Of a DNA stretch of 8,162 nt, positions 1 through 6,680 are shown in pieces. A program made the position numbers and the translations under genes. Numbering within the stretch: the first letter of the stretch is position 1; each line of letters begins with the position of its first letter. Source of the stretch: Candidatus Rokuibacteriota bacterium. GTDB lineage: Bacteria; Methylomirabilota; Methylomirabilia; Rokubacteriales; CSP1-6. The notes under the pieces were generated by a model. That model was not told the origin of the DNA. It saw nothing but the letters and a program-made list of their open reading frames with translations, and did no database searches. The stretch spans positions 1-8,162 of the forward strand of contig JACORX010000395.1 in NCBI GenBank assembly GCA_016179165.1, given 5' to 3'.

Positions 1-702
1 CGCCATGGGTGCCAGCATGAGGGCGCAGTCCGCCGCGCTCCGGCACATAGGCCCGACGTGGTCCATGGACCACGCGAGCGGCAGCACGCCCGCGCGACTC
101 ACGCGGCCGTAGGTCGGCTTGATGCCGGAGAGCCCGCAGAGCGACGCCGGGATGCGGATCGAGCCGCCCGTGTCCGAGCCGAGGGCCCCGGGGCAGATGC
201 CGGCCGCCACCGAGGCGCCCGAGCCCGACGAGGACCCGCCGCAGATGCGGTGGGTCGTGGCGTCCCACGGATTCCACGGCGTGCCGTAGTGCGGGTTGAG
301 CCCCTCGGGACCGAACGCGAACTCGTGCATGTTGAGCTTGCCGAGCACGATGGCCCCGGCGCCCACGAGGCGCGCGACCACGGTCGCGTCCTCCTCGGGC
401 ACCCAGTCCGCGAGGATCTTCGAGCCTCCAGTAGTCCTGACACCCTTGGTGCAGTACAGGTCCTTGAGACCCACTGGCACACCGTGAAGCGGCCCAAGAG
501 CAGCGCCCGACGTCACCGCGGTTTCCGCCACCTTGGCCGCGGCCAGTGCCGCGTCCCCCAGGACGGTGATGTACGACTTGAGCTTGCCATCCAGCGCCGC
601 GATGCGGTCGAGATGCGCCTGCACGACCTCGACCGGCGAGACTTTCTTCGTGGCAATCATGCGGCGGAGCTCGGTCATGGAGGTCCAGCAGGGCTCGCTC
701 AC
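1..702 (-). CDS. Amidase-signature family hydrolase (AtzE/GatA-like), N-terminal part, runs off left edge
   Basis: The reverse strand encodes 234 residues in one open frame that leaves the window at base 1, so roughly the C-terminal half of a usual 450-480 residue amidase is missing. The Ser-cisSer-Lys triad of the amidase signature family is visible: Lys80 in GVPVGLKD, the cis-Ser at 157 in CGGSSSGSG, and the nucleophile Ser181 in GSDTGGSIR. The 24-residue spacing between the two serines fits the GatA family. Family members hydrolyse a carboxamide to acid and ammonia in the cytoplasm. I chose the GTG at 702 because GAGAGGA lies five bases upstream; an ATG eight codons further in (678) is the alternative. 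The gene follows the GatC/AtzG-like gene by 17 bases, so the two are probably co-transcribed and may form a complex, as AtzE does with AtzG. It is more likely a catabolic amidase than tRNA amidotransferase GatA, since no gatB is visible. Substrate unknown. Confidence 0.92.
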   Translation of the reverse strand, partial: MSEPCWTSMTELRRMIATKKVSPVEVVQAHLDRIAALDGKLKSYITVLGDAALAAAKVAETAVTSGAALGPLHGVPVGLKDLYCTKGVRTTGGSKILADWVPEEDATVVARLVGAGAIVLGKLNMHEFAFGPEGLNPHYGTPWNPWDATTHRICGGSSSGSGASVAAGICPGALGSDTGGSIRIPASLCGLSGIKPTYGRVSRAGVLPLAWSMDHVGPMCRSAADCALMLAPMA

Positions 703-707
703 GGAGG

Positions 708-714
708 TCCTCTC
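708..714 (-). promoter_or_regulatory. Shine-Dalgarno site of the amidase
   Basis: GAGAGGA on the minus strand lies five bases before the GTG at 702. It fits in the 17-base gap after the stop of the preceding small gene. It supports the GTG over the internal ATG at 678. Confidence 0.55.
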
Positions 715-719
715 TTCGC

Positions 720-896
720 TCAGAAGATGCGGTACTGCGAGGCCGGCTCGGTCCCCGGCGGAATGTCGCGGATGGCGGCGAGCCCGTTCCGGCCCGCCTC
801 GACGAGTGGGAGGATGGCGGCCAACTCCCCGTCGGAGAGCTCCAGGCCCTGCGCTTTGGCCAGCGTGCGAAGCGTGTCCACCGTCAGCTTTTCCAT
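720..896 (-). CDS. Small GatC/AtzG-like amidase partner protein
   Basis: A 58-residue protein starting MEKLTVDTLRTLAKAQGLEL and ending GTEPASQYRIF. A helix-rich N-terminal part, the GLEL-D-E-L element, and a C-terminal tail with Glu-Pro-Ala followed by an aromatic resemble GatC and the AtzG-like (DUF4089) family. These small proteins wrap around and stabilise an amidase; AtzG does this for the 1-carboxybiuret hydrolase AtzE. The position directly upstream of an amidase-signature gene fits that role well. The start is uncertain: in-frame ATGs also occur at 914 and 932. I prefer 896 because the first conserved-looking segment begins there, and the longer forms would add arginine/proline-rich residues and run into the intergenic region or the divergent gene. 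No Shine-Dalgarno site precedes any of the three. The family call is from recognition by eye, not a search. Confidence 0.6.
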   Translation of the reverse strand: MEKLTVDTLRTLAKAQGLELSDGELAAILPLVEAGRNGLAAIRDIPPGTEPASQYRIF

Positions 897-924
897 GGGC
901 GCAGGATAGCGCATAATCCGGCCC
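897..924. promoter_or_regulatory. Compact divergent promoter region, both messages possibly leaderless
   Basis: Only 28 bases separate the ATG at 896 (minus) from the ATG at 925 (plus). On the plus strand CATAAT at 912-917 matches the -10 consensus at five of six positions, with TTTCCA at 890-895 as a weak -35 (four of six, 16-base spacer). On the minus strand TATCCT (908-903) matches at four of six, with TGGGCA (931-926) as a -35 (four of six, 17-base spacer). In both directions a start about seven bases beyond the -10 falls on or next to the ATG. Neither start codon has a Shine-Dalgarno site. A small dyad, GGAT (904-907) with ATCC (916-919), spans both -10 boxes and could be an operator. 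All of this is pattern matching by eye. Confidence 0.4.
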
Positions 925-1230
925 ATGCCCACACCCGATCAGAGCGCGCTCACCTGGCTGCGGGAGTTCGAGGCGGCGTGCCGCGCGAGGGACTTCGACA
1001 CGGGCCGCCTCATGTTCGCCCAGGACGCGGTCGCCTTCGGCACCTGGGCCATGGCCGTCCACGGGCTCGACAACATCGAGCGTGAGCAGTGGCGCAATGT
1101 CTGGCCGCGCATCCGCGGTTTCACCTTCGAGCCGCAGCCGGACGTCCGAGCAGACGGCGACACCGCGTGGATCGCCGCAGGCTGGCGCTCCGAGGCCATG
1201 ATGGCCGGGCCGGACGCGGAGGGACCGTGA
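925..1230 (+). CDS. SnoaL/NTF2-like domain protein, apparently C-terminally shortened
   Basis: A 101-residue soluble protein starting MPTPDQSALTWLREFEAACR. The opening helix, the FAQDAVAFGT segment, the GLDNIEREQWRNVWPRIRGF helix and the AWIAAGWRSE strand follow the order of a SnoaL-like/NTF2-like (DUF4440-type) domain, a cone-shaped alpha+beta fold used by small isomerases, hydrolases and binding proteins. Family members usually have about 120-150 residues; here the last strands (normally R-x-R-x-T-hydrophobic, then DGRW and HxHFS-like segments) are absent. The frame ends in Gly-Pro-TGA, and the TGA overlaps the GTG of hyuA. The last codons also supply the GGAGGG used by hyuA, so the junction looks functional whether or not the protein folds. 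The start ATG has no Shine-Dalgarno site and may be leaderless. Function unknown. Confidence 0.68.
   Translation: MPTPDQSALTWLREFEAACRARDFDTGRLMFAQDAVAFGTWAMAVHGLDNIEREQWRNVWPRIRGFTFEPQPDVRADGDTAWIAAGWRSEAMMAGPDAEGP
1218..1223 (+). promoter_or_regulatory. Shine-Dalgarno site of hyuA
   Basis: GGAGGG lies three bases before the GTG at 1227, inside the last codons of the SnoaL-like gene. It fixes the hyuA start over the upstream in-frame ATG at 1089, which would add 46 arginine-rich residues before the conserved G-V-D-V-G-G motif. Confidence 0.6.
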
Positions 1231-3299
1231 GCGCCAGGCTCGGCGTCGACGTCGGGGGAACGTTCACCGACGTGGCGCTCTGGGACGAGACGAGCCGGCG
1301 GCTCGCCGTGCTCAAGCTGCCCTCGGTCCCGCACGACCCCGCCGAGGGGATCCTCGCCGGGATCCGCGGCATCACGGAGCAGGCGGGCGTCCGCGCGGCC
1401 GGTCTCGCCTTCCTCGCCCACGGGACCACCGTCGCGACCAACGCGTTGCTCGAAGGGAAAGGCGCGCGCACCGCGCTGCTCACCACGCGGGGGTTCCGGG
1501 ATCTCCTCGAGATCGCGCGCCAGAAGCGCCCGGCCCTCTACGACCTCCAGGCCGACAAGCCGTCTCCCCTGGTGCCGCGCGACCTCCGGTTCGAGGTGCG
1601 GGAGCGGCTCCTCGCGGACGGCAGCGTGCTCGAGAAACTCCGTGTCGAGGACGTGGAGGCGGCGCTGGCGGCGCTGGGGTCCCGCGACCCCGAGGCGATC
1701 GCCGTCTGCTTCCTCTACAGCTTCCTCGATCCGACGCACGAGCGGCAGGTCGCCGCGCGGATCCGGGACCGCCTCCCCCTCTGCCACGTCTCCCTCTCCT
1801 CGGAGGTGTCGCCCGAGTTTCGGGAGTACGAGCGGCTCTCGACGACCGTCCTCAACGCCTACCTCGGCCCCCTCATCAGCCGGTACCTCGGCCGGTTCGA
1901 TCGAGCGGTGCGTGAGCTCGGGATCCCACGCGCGCCCTACATCAACCAGTCCAACGGCGGGATCATCTCCGTGGCGGCCGCCGCCCTGCACCCGGTGCGC
2001 ACGCTCCTCTCCGGCCCGAGCGCGGGGGTGATGGGCGCCGCCTGGGCGGCGCGGGATTCGGGGTTCGCGTCGCTGATCACCTTCGACATGGGCGGGACGT
2101 CGACGGACGTCGCGCGCGTCGAGCACGGCCGGCCGATAATTGCCGGCGAGCGATCGGTTGCGGGGTATCCCGTCCGCATCCCCACGCTGGAGATCGAGAC
2201 GGTGGGAGCCGGAGGCGGGAGCCTCGCCTGGGTGGACTCGGGCGGGGCCCTCAAGGTGGGCCCTGAGAGCGCGGGGGCTCACCCCGGGCCGGCTTGCTAC
2301 GGCCGGGGAGGCAGCCGCCCGACGGTCACCGACGCCAACGTCGTGCTCGGGCGGCTGAGCGCAACACACCTGCTCGACGGTCGCATGCCCCTCAGGCGCG
2401 AGCTGGCGGCGGCGGCCATCGAGGATCTCGCGCGGGAGCTCTCGCTGTCTCCGGTCGACGCGGCACGCGGGATCCTCTCGGTGGTGCAGACGAACATGCT
2501 GGGGGCCATCCGCGTGGTCTCGGTCCGCAAGGGGTATGATCCCCGCACCTACACCATGGTCGCGTTCGGGGGCGCGGGGCCGCTGCACGCTGCCGCTCTC
2601 GCGCGTGACCTCGGCGTCCGCCAGGTCCTGGTCCCGGCAGCGCCCGGGATCCTCTGCGCGCTCGGCCTGCTCATCGAGCCGCTCCGGTTGGACCTCGTGC
2701 GCACGCGGGTGCAGCCGCTCGACGCCCTCAGGGAGCGCGACGTCGAGCGCCTCTTCGAGGATCTGGAGGCCGAGGCGGGCGCGTGGCTCGACGAGGAGTC
2801 GGTCCCGCCGGCCCGGCGCCGCCTCGTGCGCGCGTTCGACATGCGCTATCTGGGGCAGAACTTCGAGCTGACCGTGCTCGAGCCGCCGGGGCGGCCGTCC
2901 CTCGGCTCCCTCGGGGCGGCCTTCCTCGGCGAGCACGAGCGCGTCTACGGCTACTCGGCCCCCGACGAGCCGGTCCAGGTGGTGGCGTTCCGCCTCACCG
3001 CGCTCGGCGAGCCCGAGCCGCTCGCGCTGCCGCCGCTCCCTCGGGCTCCGCGCCCTGAGCCGGACGAGGCGTGCGCGGGCGTGCGCGCCGTGTACTTCGA
3101 CGAAGCGGGCGGCTTCGTCCCCACTCCCATCTATCGCCGCGAGCGCCTCCTGGACGGGCACCGGATCGCGGGGCCCGCCGTCGTCGAGCAGATGGACGCG
3201 ACGACCGTGATCCTTCCCGGACAGGTCGCCGTCGTGGACGAGCGGGCCAATCTCCTGATCCGAACGGACGGTCTCCCCCGCCCGGCGGACGTCGCATGA
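1227..3299 (+). CDS. hyuA: Hydantoinase/oxoprolinase subunit A (ATP-dependent, ASKHA fold)
   Basis: 690 residues, the normal length for free-standing HyuA. Domains in order: Hydant_A_N at about 4-180, Hydantoinase_A core at about 200-490, and a C-terminal acetone-carboxylase-like domain at about 505-680. The nucleotide-binding motifs of the ASKHA ATPase fold are intact: GVDVGGTFTD at 6-15, HGTTVATNALLEGKGA at 65-80, FDMGGTSTD at 286-294, GAGGGS at 327-332, HPGPACYG at 352-359 and AFGGAGPLHA at 446-455. HyuA activates a cyclic amide (N-methylhydantoin, 5-oxoproline or lactam) with ATP, and HyuB completes ring opening in the cytoplasm. The gene overlaps the preceding one by four bases (GTGA) and hyuB by four bases (ATGA), which implies translational coupling and balanced synthesis. 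A carboxylase role (acetone or acetophenone) is less likely because no small third subunit follows. The exact substrate cannot be read from the sequence. Confidence 0.95.
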   Translation: MSARLGVDVGGTFTDVALWDETSRRLAVLKLPSVPHDPAEGILAGIRGITEQAGVRAAGLAFLAHGTTVATNALLEGKGARTALLTTRGFRDLLEIARQKRPALYDLQADKPSPLVPRDLRFEVRERLLADGSVLEKLRVEDVEAALAALGSRDPEAIAVCFLYSFLDPTHERQVAARIRDRLPLCHVSLSSEVSPEFREYERLSTTVLNAYLGPLISRYLGRFDRAVRELGIPRAPYINQSNGGIISVAAAALHPVRTLLSGPSAGVMGAAWAARDSGFASLITFDMGGTSTDVARVEHGRPIIAGERSVAGYPVRIPTLEIETVGAGGGSLAWVDSGGALKVGPESAGAHPGPACYGRGGSRPTVTDANVVLGRLSATHLLDGRMPLRRELAAAAIEDLARELSLSPVDAARGILSVVQTNMLGAIRVVSVRKGYDPRTYTMVAFGGAGPLHAAALARDLGVRQVLVPAAPGILCALGLLIEPLRLDLVRTRVQPLDALRERDVERLFEDLEAEAGAWLDEESVPPARRRLVRAFDMRYLGQNFELTVLEPPGRPSLGSLGAAFLGEHERVYGYSAPDEPVQVVAFRLTALGEPEPLALPPLPRAPRPEPDEACAGVRAVYFDEAGGFVPTPIYRRERLLDGHRIAGPAVVEQMDATTVILPGQVAVVDERANLLIRTDGLPRPADVA

Positions 3300-4912
3300 T
3301 CGACCGGATCACGCTCGAGGTCATCGGCAGCCGGCTCCTCACGATCGCCGAGGAGATGGGCGAGGCGCTCATCAAGGCCTCCTACTCCTCGAACATCAAG
3401 GAGCGCCAGGACTGCTCCACCGCCGTCTTCAACCTGCGGGGCGAGGTCATCGCTCAGGCCGAGCATATCCCGATGCATCTCGGCTCGCTCATGATGATCG
3501 TCCAGGAGATCCTCAAGCGGTACCCGGTCGCCGGACTCCGGGACGGGGATGTCTTCGTCGGCAACGACCCGTACACGGGGGGAAGCACCCACCTGCCAGA
3601 CATCACGGTGGCCAGCCCCGTGTTCCACGAAGGCGAGCCTGTGGGCTTCGTTGCGAACATCGCGCATCACGCCGACGGCTCGGGGCACGAGACGCGGACC
3701 ATCTACGATGAGGGGCTCCGCATCCCGCCCATCTGCCTGGTAGAGGGGGGCCGGCTGCGGGAGGACCTGATGGAGCTGCTCCTCCTGAACTTCCGCCTGC
3801 CCCGGGAGCGCCGGGGCGATTTCCGGGCGCAGTTCGCCGCCAACCGGATCGGCGCCGAGCGCCTGGGGGATCTCCTCGCGCGCTACGGCAGGAAGACGTG
3901 CGAGGCGGCCATGGGCGAGCTGCTTGCCTACGGCGAGCGAAAGATCCGGGCCGCGCTCGGTTTCATTCCCGACGGCGTGTACGCGTTTGAGGACTGGATG
4001 GACGACGACGGGGCGGGCGGCCCGCCCGTGCCGATCCGGGTGCGCATCGCGGTGGCCGGGGAGGAGATCGCGCTCGACTTCGCGGGGACGGGCGCCCAGG
4101 TCCCGGGCGATATCAACGTCGTCTACCTCGCGCTCGTGGCGACCGTCTACTATGCGCTGAAGGCGCTGCTCGACCCCGGCATCCCGGCCAATGGCGGCTT
4201 CTACCGCGCGATCCGCGTGGAGGCCCCCGCGGGGTCGATCGTCAACGCGCGGCCGCCGGCGCCGGTGGCGTGGCGGACCCAGACCTGCCAGCGCATCGCC
4301 GACGTGATCTTCGGCGCCCTGGCGCCGGCACTGCCCGACAAGGTCATCGCGGCGACGAACGGGGCGAACTCCGCCTGGGTGTTCAGCGGCGTCGATCCGC
4401 GCACCGGCCAGTACTACGTCTACCTCGAGACCATCGGCGGCGGCTCGGGCGCTCGGGCCGGCAAGGACGGGCTGGACGGGGTGCAGGTGCACATCACCAA
4501 TACCTCGAACCTCCCCGTCGAGTGCCTGGAGATGGAATTCCCGTTGCGGGTCGAGGAGTACGGCCTCGTCGAGGGCTCTGGCGGTCCCGGGCGCTTCCGC
4601 GGCGGGCTCGGGCTGCGGCGGACCATCCGCGTGCTCGCCGGCGAGGCCACGTTTCTCGGGACGCTGGACCGGGCAAGCGTCGCGCCGTGGGGGCTCTTCG
4701 GCGGCGGCGAGGGCGGCAAGGGCGGCGTCGTGCTGAATGCCGGCCGGCCCTCGGAGCGGGGACTGCGCTCGAAGGTGGCGGGGCTCCGGCTCGTGGAAGG
4801 AGACGCGGTCACGATCGTCACGCCTGGCGCGGGCGGGTACGGCCCTCCCGCCGAACGGGATCCCGCGCTCATCGAGCGGGACCGTCGCGAGGGGAAGGTC
4901 AGCGCCGGGTGA
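3296..4912 (+). CDS. hyuB: Hydantoinase/oxoprolinase subunit B
   Basis: 538 residues beginning MIDRITLEVIGSRLLTIAEE, typical of the Hydantoinase_B family, which spans nearly the whole protein. Visible family motifs are IKERQDCSTAVFN at 34-46, GNDPYTGGSTHLPD at 89-102, NIAHHADGSG at 121-130 and GGPGRFRGGLGL at 429-440. By analogy with the alpha subunit of acetone carboxylase, His99, Asp102 and His124 (same H-x2-D-x21-H spacing, from memory) should bind the catalytic metal, and all three are present. HyuB works with HyuA to hydrolyse the activated ring. The ATG at 3296 overlaps the hyuA stop as ATGA, and no strong Shine-Dalgarno site is seen, which fits coupled translation. The C-terminal tail (PALIERDRREGKVSAG) is the usual charged end. 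A 117-base gap follows before the transporter genes. Confidence 0.95.
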   Translation: MIDRITLEVIGSRLLTIAEEMGEALIKASYSSNIKERQDCSTAVFNLRGEVIAQAEHIPMHLGSLMMIVQEILKRYPVAGLRDGDVFVGNDPYTGGSTHLPDITVASPVFHEGEPVGFVANIAHHADGSGHETRTIYDEGLRIPPICLVEGGRLREDLMELLLLNFRLPRERRGDFRAQFAANRIGAERLGDLLARYGRKTCEAAMGELLAYGERKIRAALGFIPDGVYAFEDWMDDDGAGGPPVPIRVRIAVAGEEIALDFAGTGAQVPGDINVVYLALVATVYYALKALLDPGIPANGGFYRAIRVEAPAGSIVNARPPAPVAWRTQTCQRIADVIFGALAPALPDKVIAATNGANSAWVFSGVDPRTGQYYVYLETIGGGSGARAGKDGLDGVQVHITNTSNLPVECLEMEFPLRVEEYGLVEGSGGPGRFRGGLGLRRTIRVLAGEATFLGTLDRASVAPWGLFGGGEGGKGGVVLNAGRPSERGLRSKVAGLRLVEGDAVTIVTPGAGGYGPPAERDPALIERDRREGKVSAG

Positions 4913-5029
4913 AGGCGCACAACGCCCTTGACTTCGAGGGGGTCCCCGGGCCAAGGTAGGCGCGCTTTCCCCGGCTCTGCCGGCGCGCGTCTGCACCGCA
5001 CCGACCGCGTCCCGCACAGGAGGAGAACG
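4913..5029 (+). promoter_or_regulatory. Intergenic leader of the TRAP operon with possible promoter
   Basis: This is the longest clearly non-coding gap in the window (117 bases). TTGACT at 4928-4933 is a good -35 match. Eighteen bases on, CAAGGT (4952-4957) is a poor consensus -10 but keeps the A at position two and T at position six. A short GC hairpin, CCGGC-TCT-GCCGG at about 4974-4986, lies in the leader and has no T-tract, so it is not a normal terminator. hyuAB and dctPQM could therefore be one message or have a separate internal promoter; the sequence does not decide. Confidence 0.3.
5018..5025 (+). promoter_or_regulatory. Strong Shine-Dalgarno site of dctP
   Basis: AGGAGGAG stands four bases before the ATG at 5030. 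It is the best ribosome-binding site in the window and fixes the start directly before the signal peptide. High expression is expected for a periplasmic binding protein, and this is in line with it. Confidence 0.75.
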
Positions 5030-6037
5030 ATGAAGGCACGGTGGCTCATTCCCATTGTTCTCGTGTCGCTGGTGGCGCTGGGCGGATTCGACGCCGCCCT
5101 CGCGCAGCAGAAGTGGAAGGCGGTGGCCACGAGTCGGCCCACACCGCAGTTCGCGCTGTGGACCTGGCTCGGCGAGGAGATGGACAAGCGCACGAACGGC
5201 CAGGTGAAGCTGGAGGTCGTGAGCCTGCCCGAGCTCGGTCTCACCGGCTTCGAGCTGGTGCGGGTCACGCGCTCCGGGCTCGTCGACGTCGCCGACGTGA
5301 TCCTCGCCTATGTCGCCGGTGACGTGCCGGTAATCGAGGGCGTGGATCTCCCTGGGCTCTTCCCCAGCCTCGACGCGTCGGTGAAGGCCCACGTGGGCTT
5401 CATGGCCGCGATCAAGAAGAACGAGGACAAGCTCGGCGGGATCGTCCTCGGCGGCTACCTCTGGCCCGGCCAGTACATCTTCAGCCGCAAGCCCGCCCGG
5501 AACCCGGCCGAGCTGAAGGGGCTCAAGGTCCGCGTCTACGGCACCGCGCAGACGGAGTTCGCCCGGGCCCTCGGCATGGAGCCCGTGTCGATCGCCTTCG
5601 CCGAGACCTACACCGCCCTCGAGCGGGGCACCGTGGACGCCGCCTTCACCGGCACGTACCCCGGCTTCGCGCTCAAGTTCTTCGAGGTCTCCAAGTTCCT
5701 CATCGACGTCAACCACGGCCCTGTCGGCGGCGCCTTCGTGATCAGCAAGCGGACATGGGATCGCGCCACCCCCGAGCTCAGAACGACCCTCACCAAGCTC
5801 GGCGTGGAGTTCAGCGAGCGCGGCTGGGAGGTCGGCCGGCGCACCACCCAGGAGGGCCTCGACAAGAACCGGGAGAAGGGGATGGAGGTGATTCCCATCA
5901 CCCCGGCGATGGCGGCGGCGAGCAAGGACGTGTTCACCAAGGTCGTCCTCCCGAGCTGGCTCAAGCGCTCGGGACCGGACGCCAAGGCCATCTTCAACCA
6001 GTACCTCGCGCCCCACGCCGGCATCACTGTCCCGTGA
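5030..6037 (+). CDS. dctP: TRAP transporter solute-binding protein (DctP family)
   Basis: 335 residues, the usual size for a TRAP substrate-binding protein. The N-terminus is a classical Sec signal peptide: Lys2/Arg4, a hydrophobic core IPIVLVSLVALGG and a likely cleavage after AALA (residue 25), so the mature protein starts with QQKWKAV in the periplasm. The family signature is clear: LKGLKVRVYG at 162-171 with Arg168 in the place of the conserved arginine that pairs with the substrate carboxylate, then ETYTALERGTVDAAFTG at 192-208. The presence of this arginine suggests an organic acid ligand. The protein hands its ligand to the DctQ/DctM membrane complex encoded just downstream. The neighbouring hydantoinase and amidase genes suggest a carboxylated amide, carbamoyl or ring compound, but this is inference. 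Confidence 0.94.
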   Translation: MKARWLIPIVLVSLVALGGFDAALAQQKWKAVATSRPTPQFALWTWLGEEMDKRTNGQVKLEVVSLPELGLTGFELVRVTRSGLVDVADVILAYVAGDVPVIEGVDLPGLFPSLDASVKAHVGFMAAIKKNEDKLGGIVLGGYLWPGQYIFSRKPARNPAELKGLKVRVYGTAQTEFARALGMEPVSIAFAETYTALERGTVDAAFTGTYPGFALKFFEVSKFLIDVNHGPVGGAFVISKRTWDRATPELRTTLTKLGVEFSERGWEVGRRTTQEGLDKNREKGMEVIPITPAMAAASKDVFTKVVLPSWLKRSGPDAKAIFNQYLAPHAGITVP

Positions 6038-6060
6038 GCGCGCGGAAGCTCAAGCGCTGA
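6034..6060 (+). other. Eight-codon reading frame between dctP and dctQ
   Basis: GTG at 6034 overlaps the dctP stop as GTGA, the same arrangement used at the hyuA start. It reads MSARKLKR and then stops at TGA 6058-6060. That TGA in turn overlaps a CTG at 6057 that is in frame with dctQ. It may be a coupling peptide, or the true start of dctQ separated from the rest by a single-base change. It may also be chance. Confidence 0.25.
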
Positions 6061-6137
6061 GCCGGCCAGCCGCATCCGGGGGAGGGCTCGGCCGGCCCGG
6101 CGCCGACCCGCTCCCGATCCTGCTGGACGTCCTGGCC

Positions 6138-6665
6138 GTGCTCGATCGCGTGGCGACGGCGATGGCGTACCTCGCCGGCGCCACGCTGCTCCTCGCGTCC
6201 TTCTACATCACCTTCGACGTCCTGGGCCGCCGGTTCGTGGGCGTGTCCTCGGGCGCCACTGACGAGTTCGGCGGGTACGCGCTGGCGGTGGGCGGGGCGT
6301 GGGCGCTCGCGTTCGCGCTCACCACGGGCTCCCACGTGCGTATCGACGTCCTCCTGCCCCATCTGCCGCGCCGGCTGCAGTCACTCCTCAACTACGCGGC
6401 CATCGTGGCCATGGGCTTCTTCGCGTCCGTCCTGGCCTTCTATATGTGGAAACTCACCATCGAGTCCTTCGCCACCGACGCCCGCGCCATGAGCTTCCTG
6501 CGGACTCCGCTCTTCCTCCCCCAGGGCTGCCTCGCGCTCGGCTTCGCCCTGCTCGCCGCCCACGCCGCCGTCATCTTCCTGGTGGGCGTCGTCCAGTCGC
6601 TGCGCCTCGGGAGACTGGCCGAGCTGGCGGTACTGCAGGTGGACGACGTGACCGAAGGGCTGTAG
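6138..6665 (+). CDS. dctQ: TRAP transporter small membrane subunit (DctQ family)
   Basis: 175 residues from GTG 6138, with four predicted membrane segments at about 7-26, 44-62, 84-106 and 128-155, the DctQ layout. Family-like features are FDVLGRRF after the first helix, the TDEFGGYAL acidic motif opening the second, and TGSHVRIDVLLP (63-74) in the loop after it. DctQ joins DctP and DctM in a sodium-driven uptake complex in the inner membrane. The start is doubtful: GTG 6138 has no Shine-Dalgarno site and leaves almost nothing before helix one, whereas DctQ proteins usually begin with an amphipathic stretch. The frame is open upstream and encodes such a stretch (DPLPILLDVLAVLDRVA), but it contains no ATG, GTG or TTG back to dctP. 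A CTG at 6057 would give 202 residues; a one-base frameshift is the other explanation. The stop is 15 bases before dctM. Confidence 0.88.
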   Translation: MLDRVATAMAYLAGATLLLASFYITFDVLGRRFVGVSSGATDEFGGYALAVGGAWALAFALTTGSHVRIDVLLPHLPRRLQSLLNYAAIVAMGFFASVLAFYMWKLTIESFATDARAMSFLRTPLFLPQGCLALGFALLAAHAAVIFLVGVVQSLRLGRLAELAVLQVDDVTEGL

Positions 6666-6668
6666 GAC

Positions 6669-6673
6669 AGGAG
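6669..6673 (+). promoter_or_regulatory. Shine-Dalgarno site of dctM
   Basis: AGGAG seven bases upstream of GTG 6681, directly after the dctQ stop. It supports the GTG as the start of dctM. Confidence 0.65.
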
Positions 6674-6680
6674 ACGCCGC

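Noticed and set aside
58..909. 283-codon plus-strand frame opposite the amidase and the small gene
   Set aside because: The amidase on the other strand carries a full catalytic triad. The plus-strand product is Arg/Ala/His-rich with no domain and spans two real genes.
1089..1226. Longer hyuA beginning at ATG 1089
   Set aside because: The extra 46 residues are Arg-rich, overlap the SnoaL-like gene and precede the usual N-terminal motif; the GTG at 1227 has a good Shine-Dalgarno site and a GTGA overlap.
939..3161. 740-codon open frame on the minus strand, opposite hyuA
   Set aside because: It lies antisense to a clear HyuA with intact motifs. Its product is a low-complexity string rich in Arg, Glu, Asp, His and Pro with no recognisable domain. 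Such long mirror frames are common in very GC-rich DNA, where stop codons are rare.
3071..3295. Longer hyuB beginning at 3071
   Set aside because: It would add 75 Arg-rich residues inside hyuA; the ATG at 3296 gives the standard HyuB N-terminus and an ATGA overlap.
4974..4986. GC hairpin after hyuB as an intrinsic terminator
   Set aside because: The stem is only five base pairs and no T-tract follows, so termination cannot be claimed.
3131..6016. 961-codon open frame on the minus strand, opposite hyuB and dctP
   Set aside because: Same reason: it crosses two genes and an intergenic gap, has biased composition and no motif, and has no plausible ribosome-binding site.
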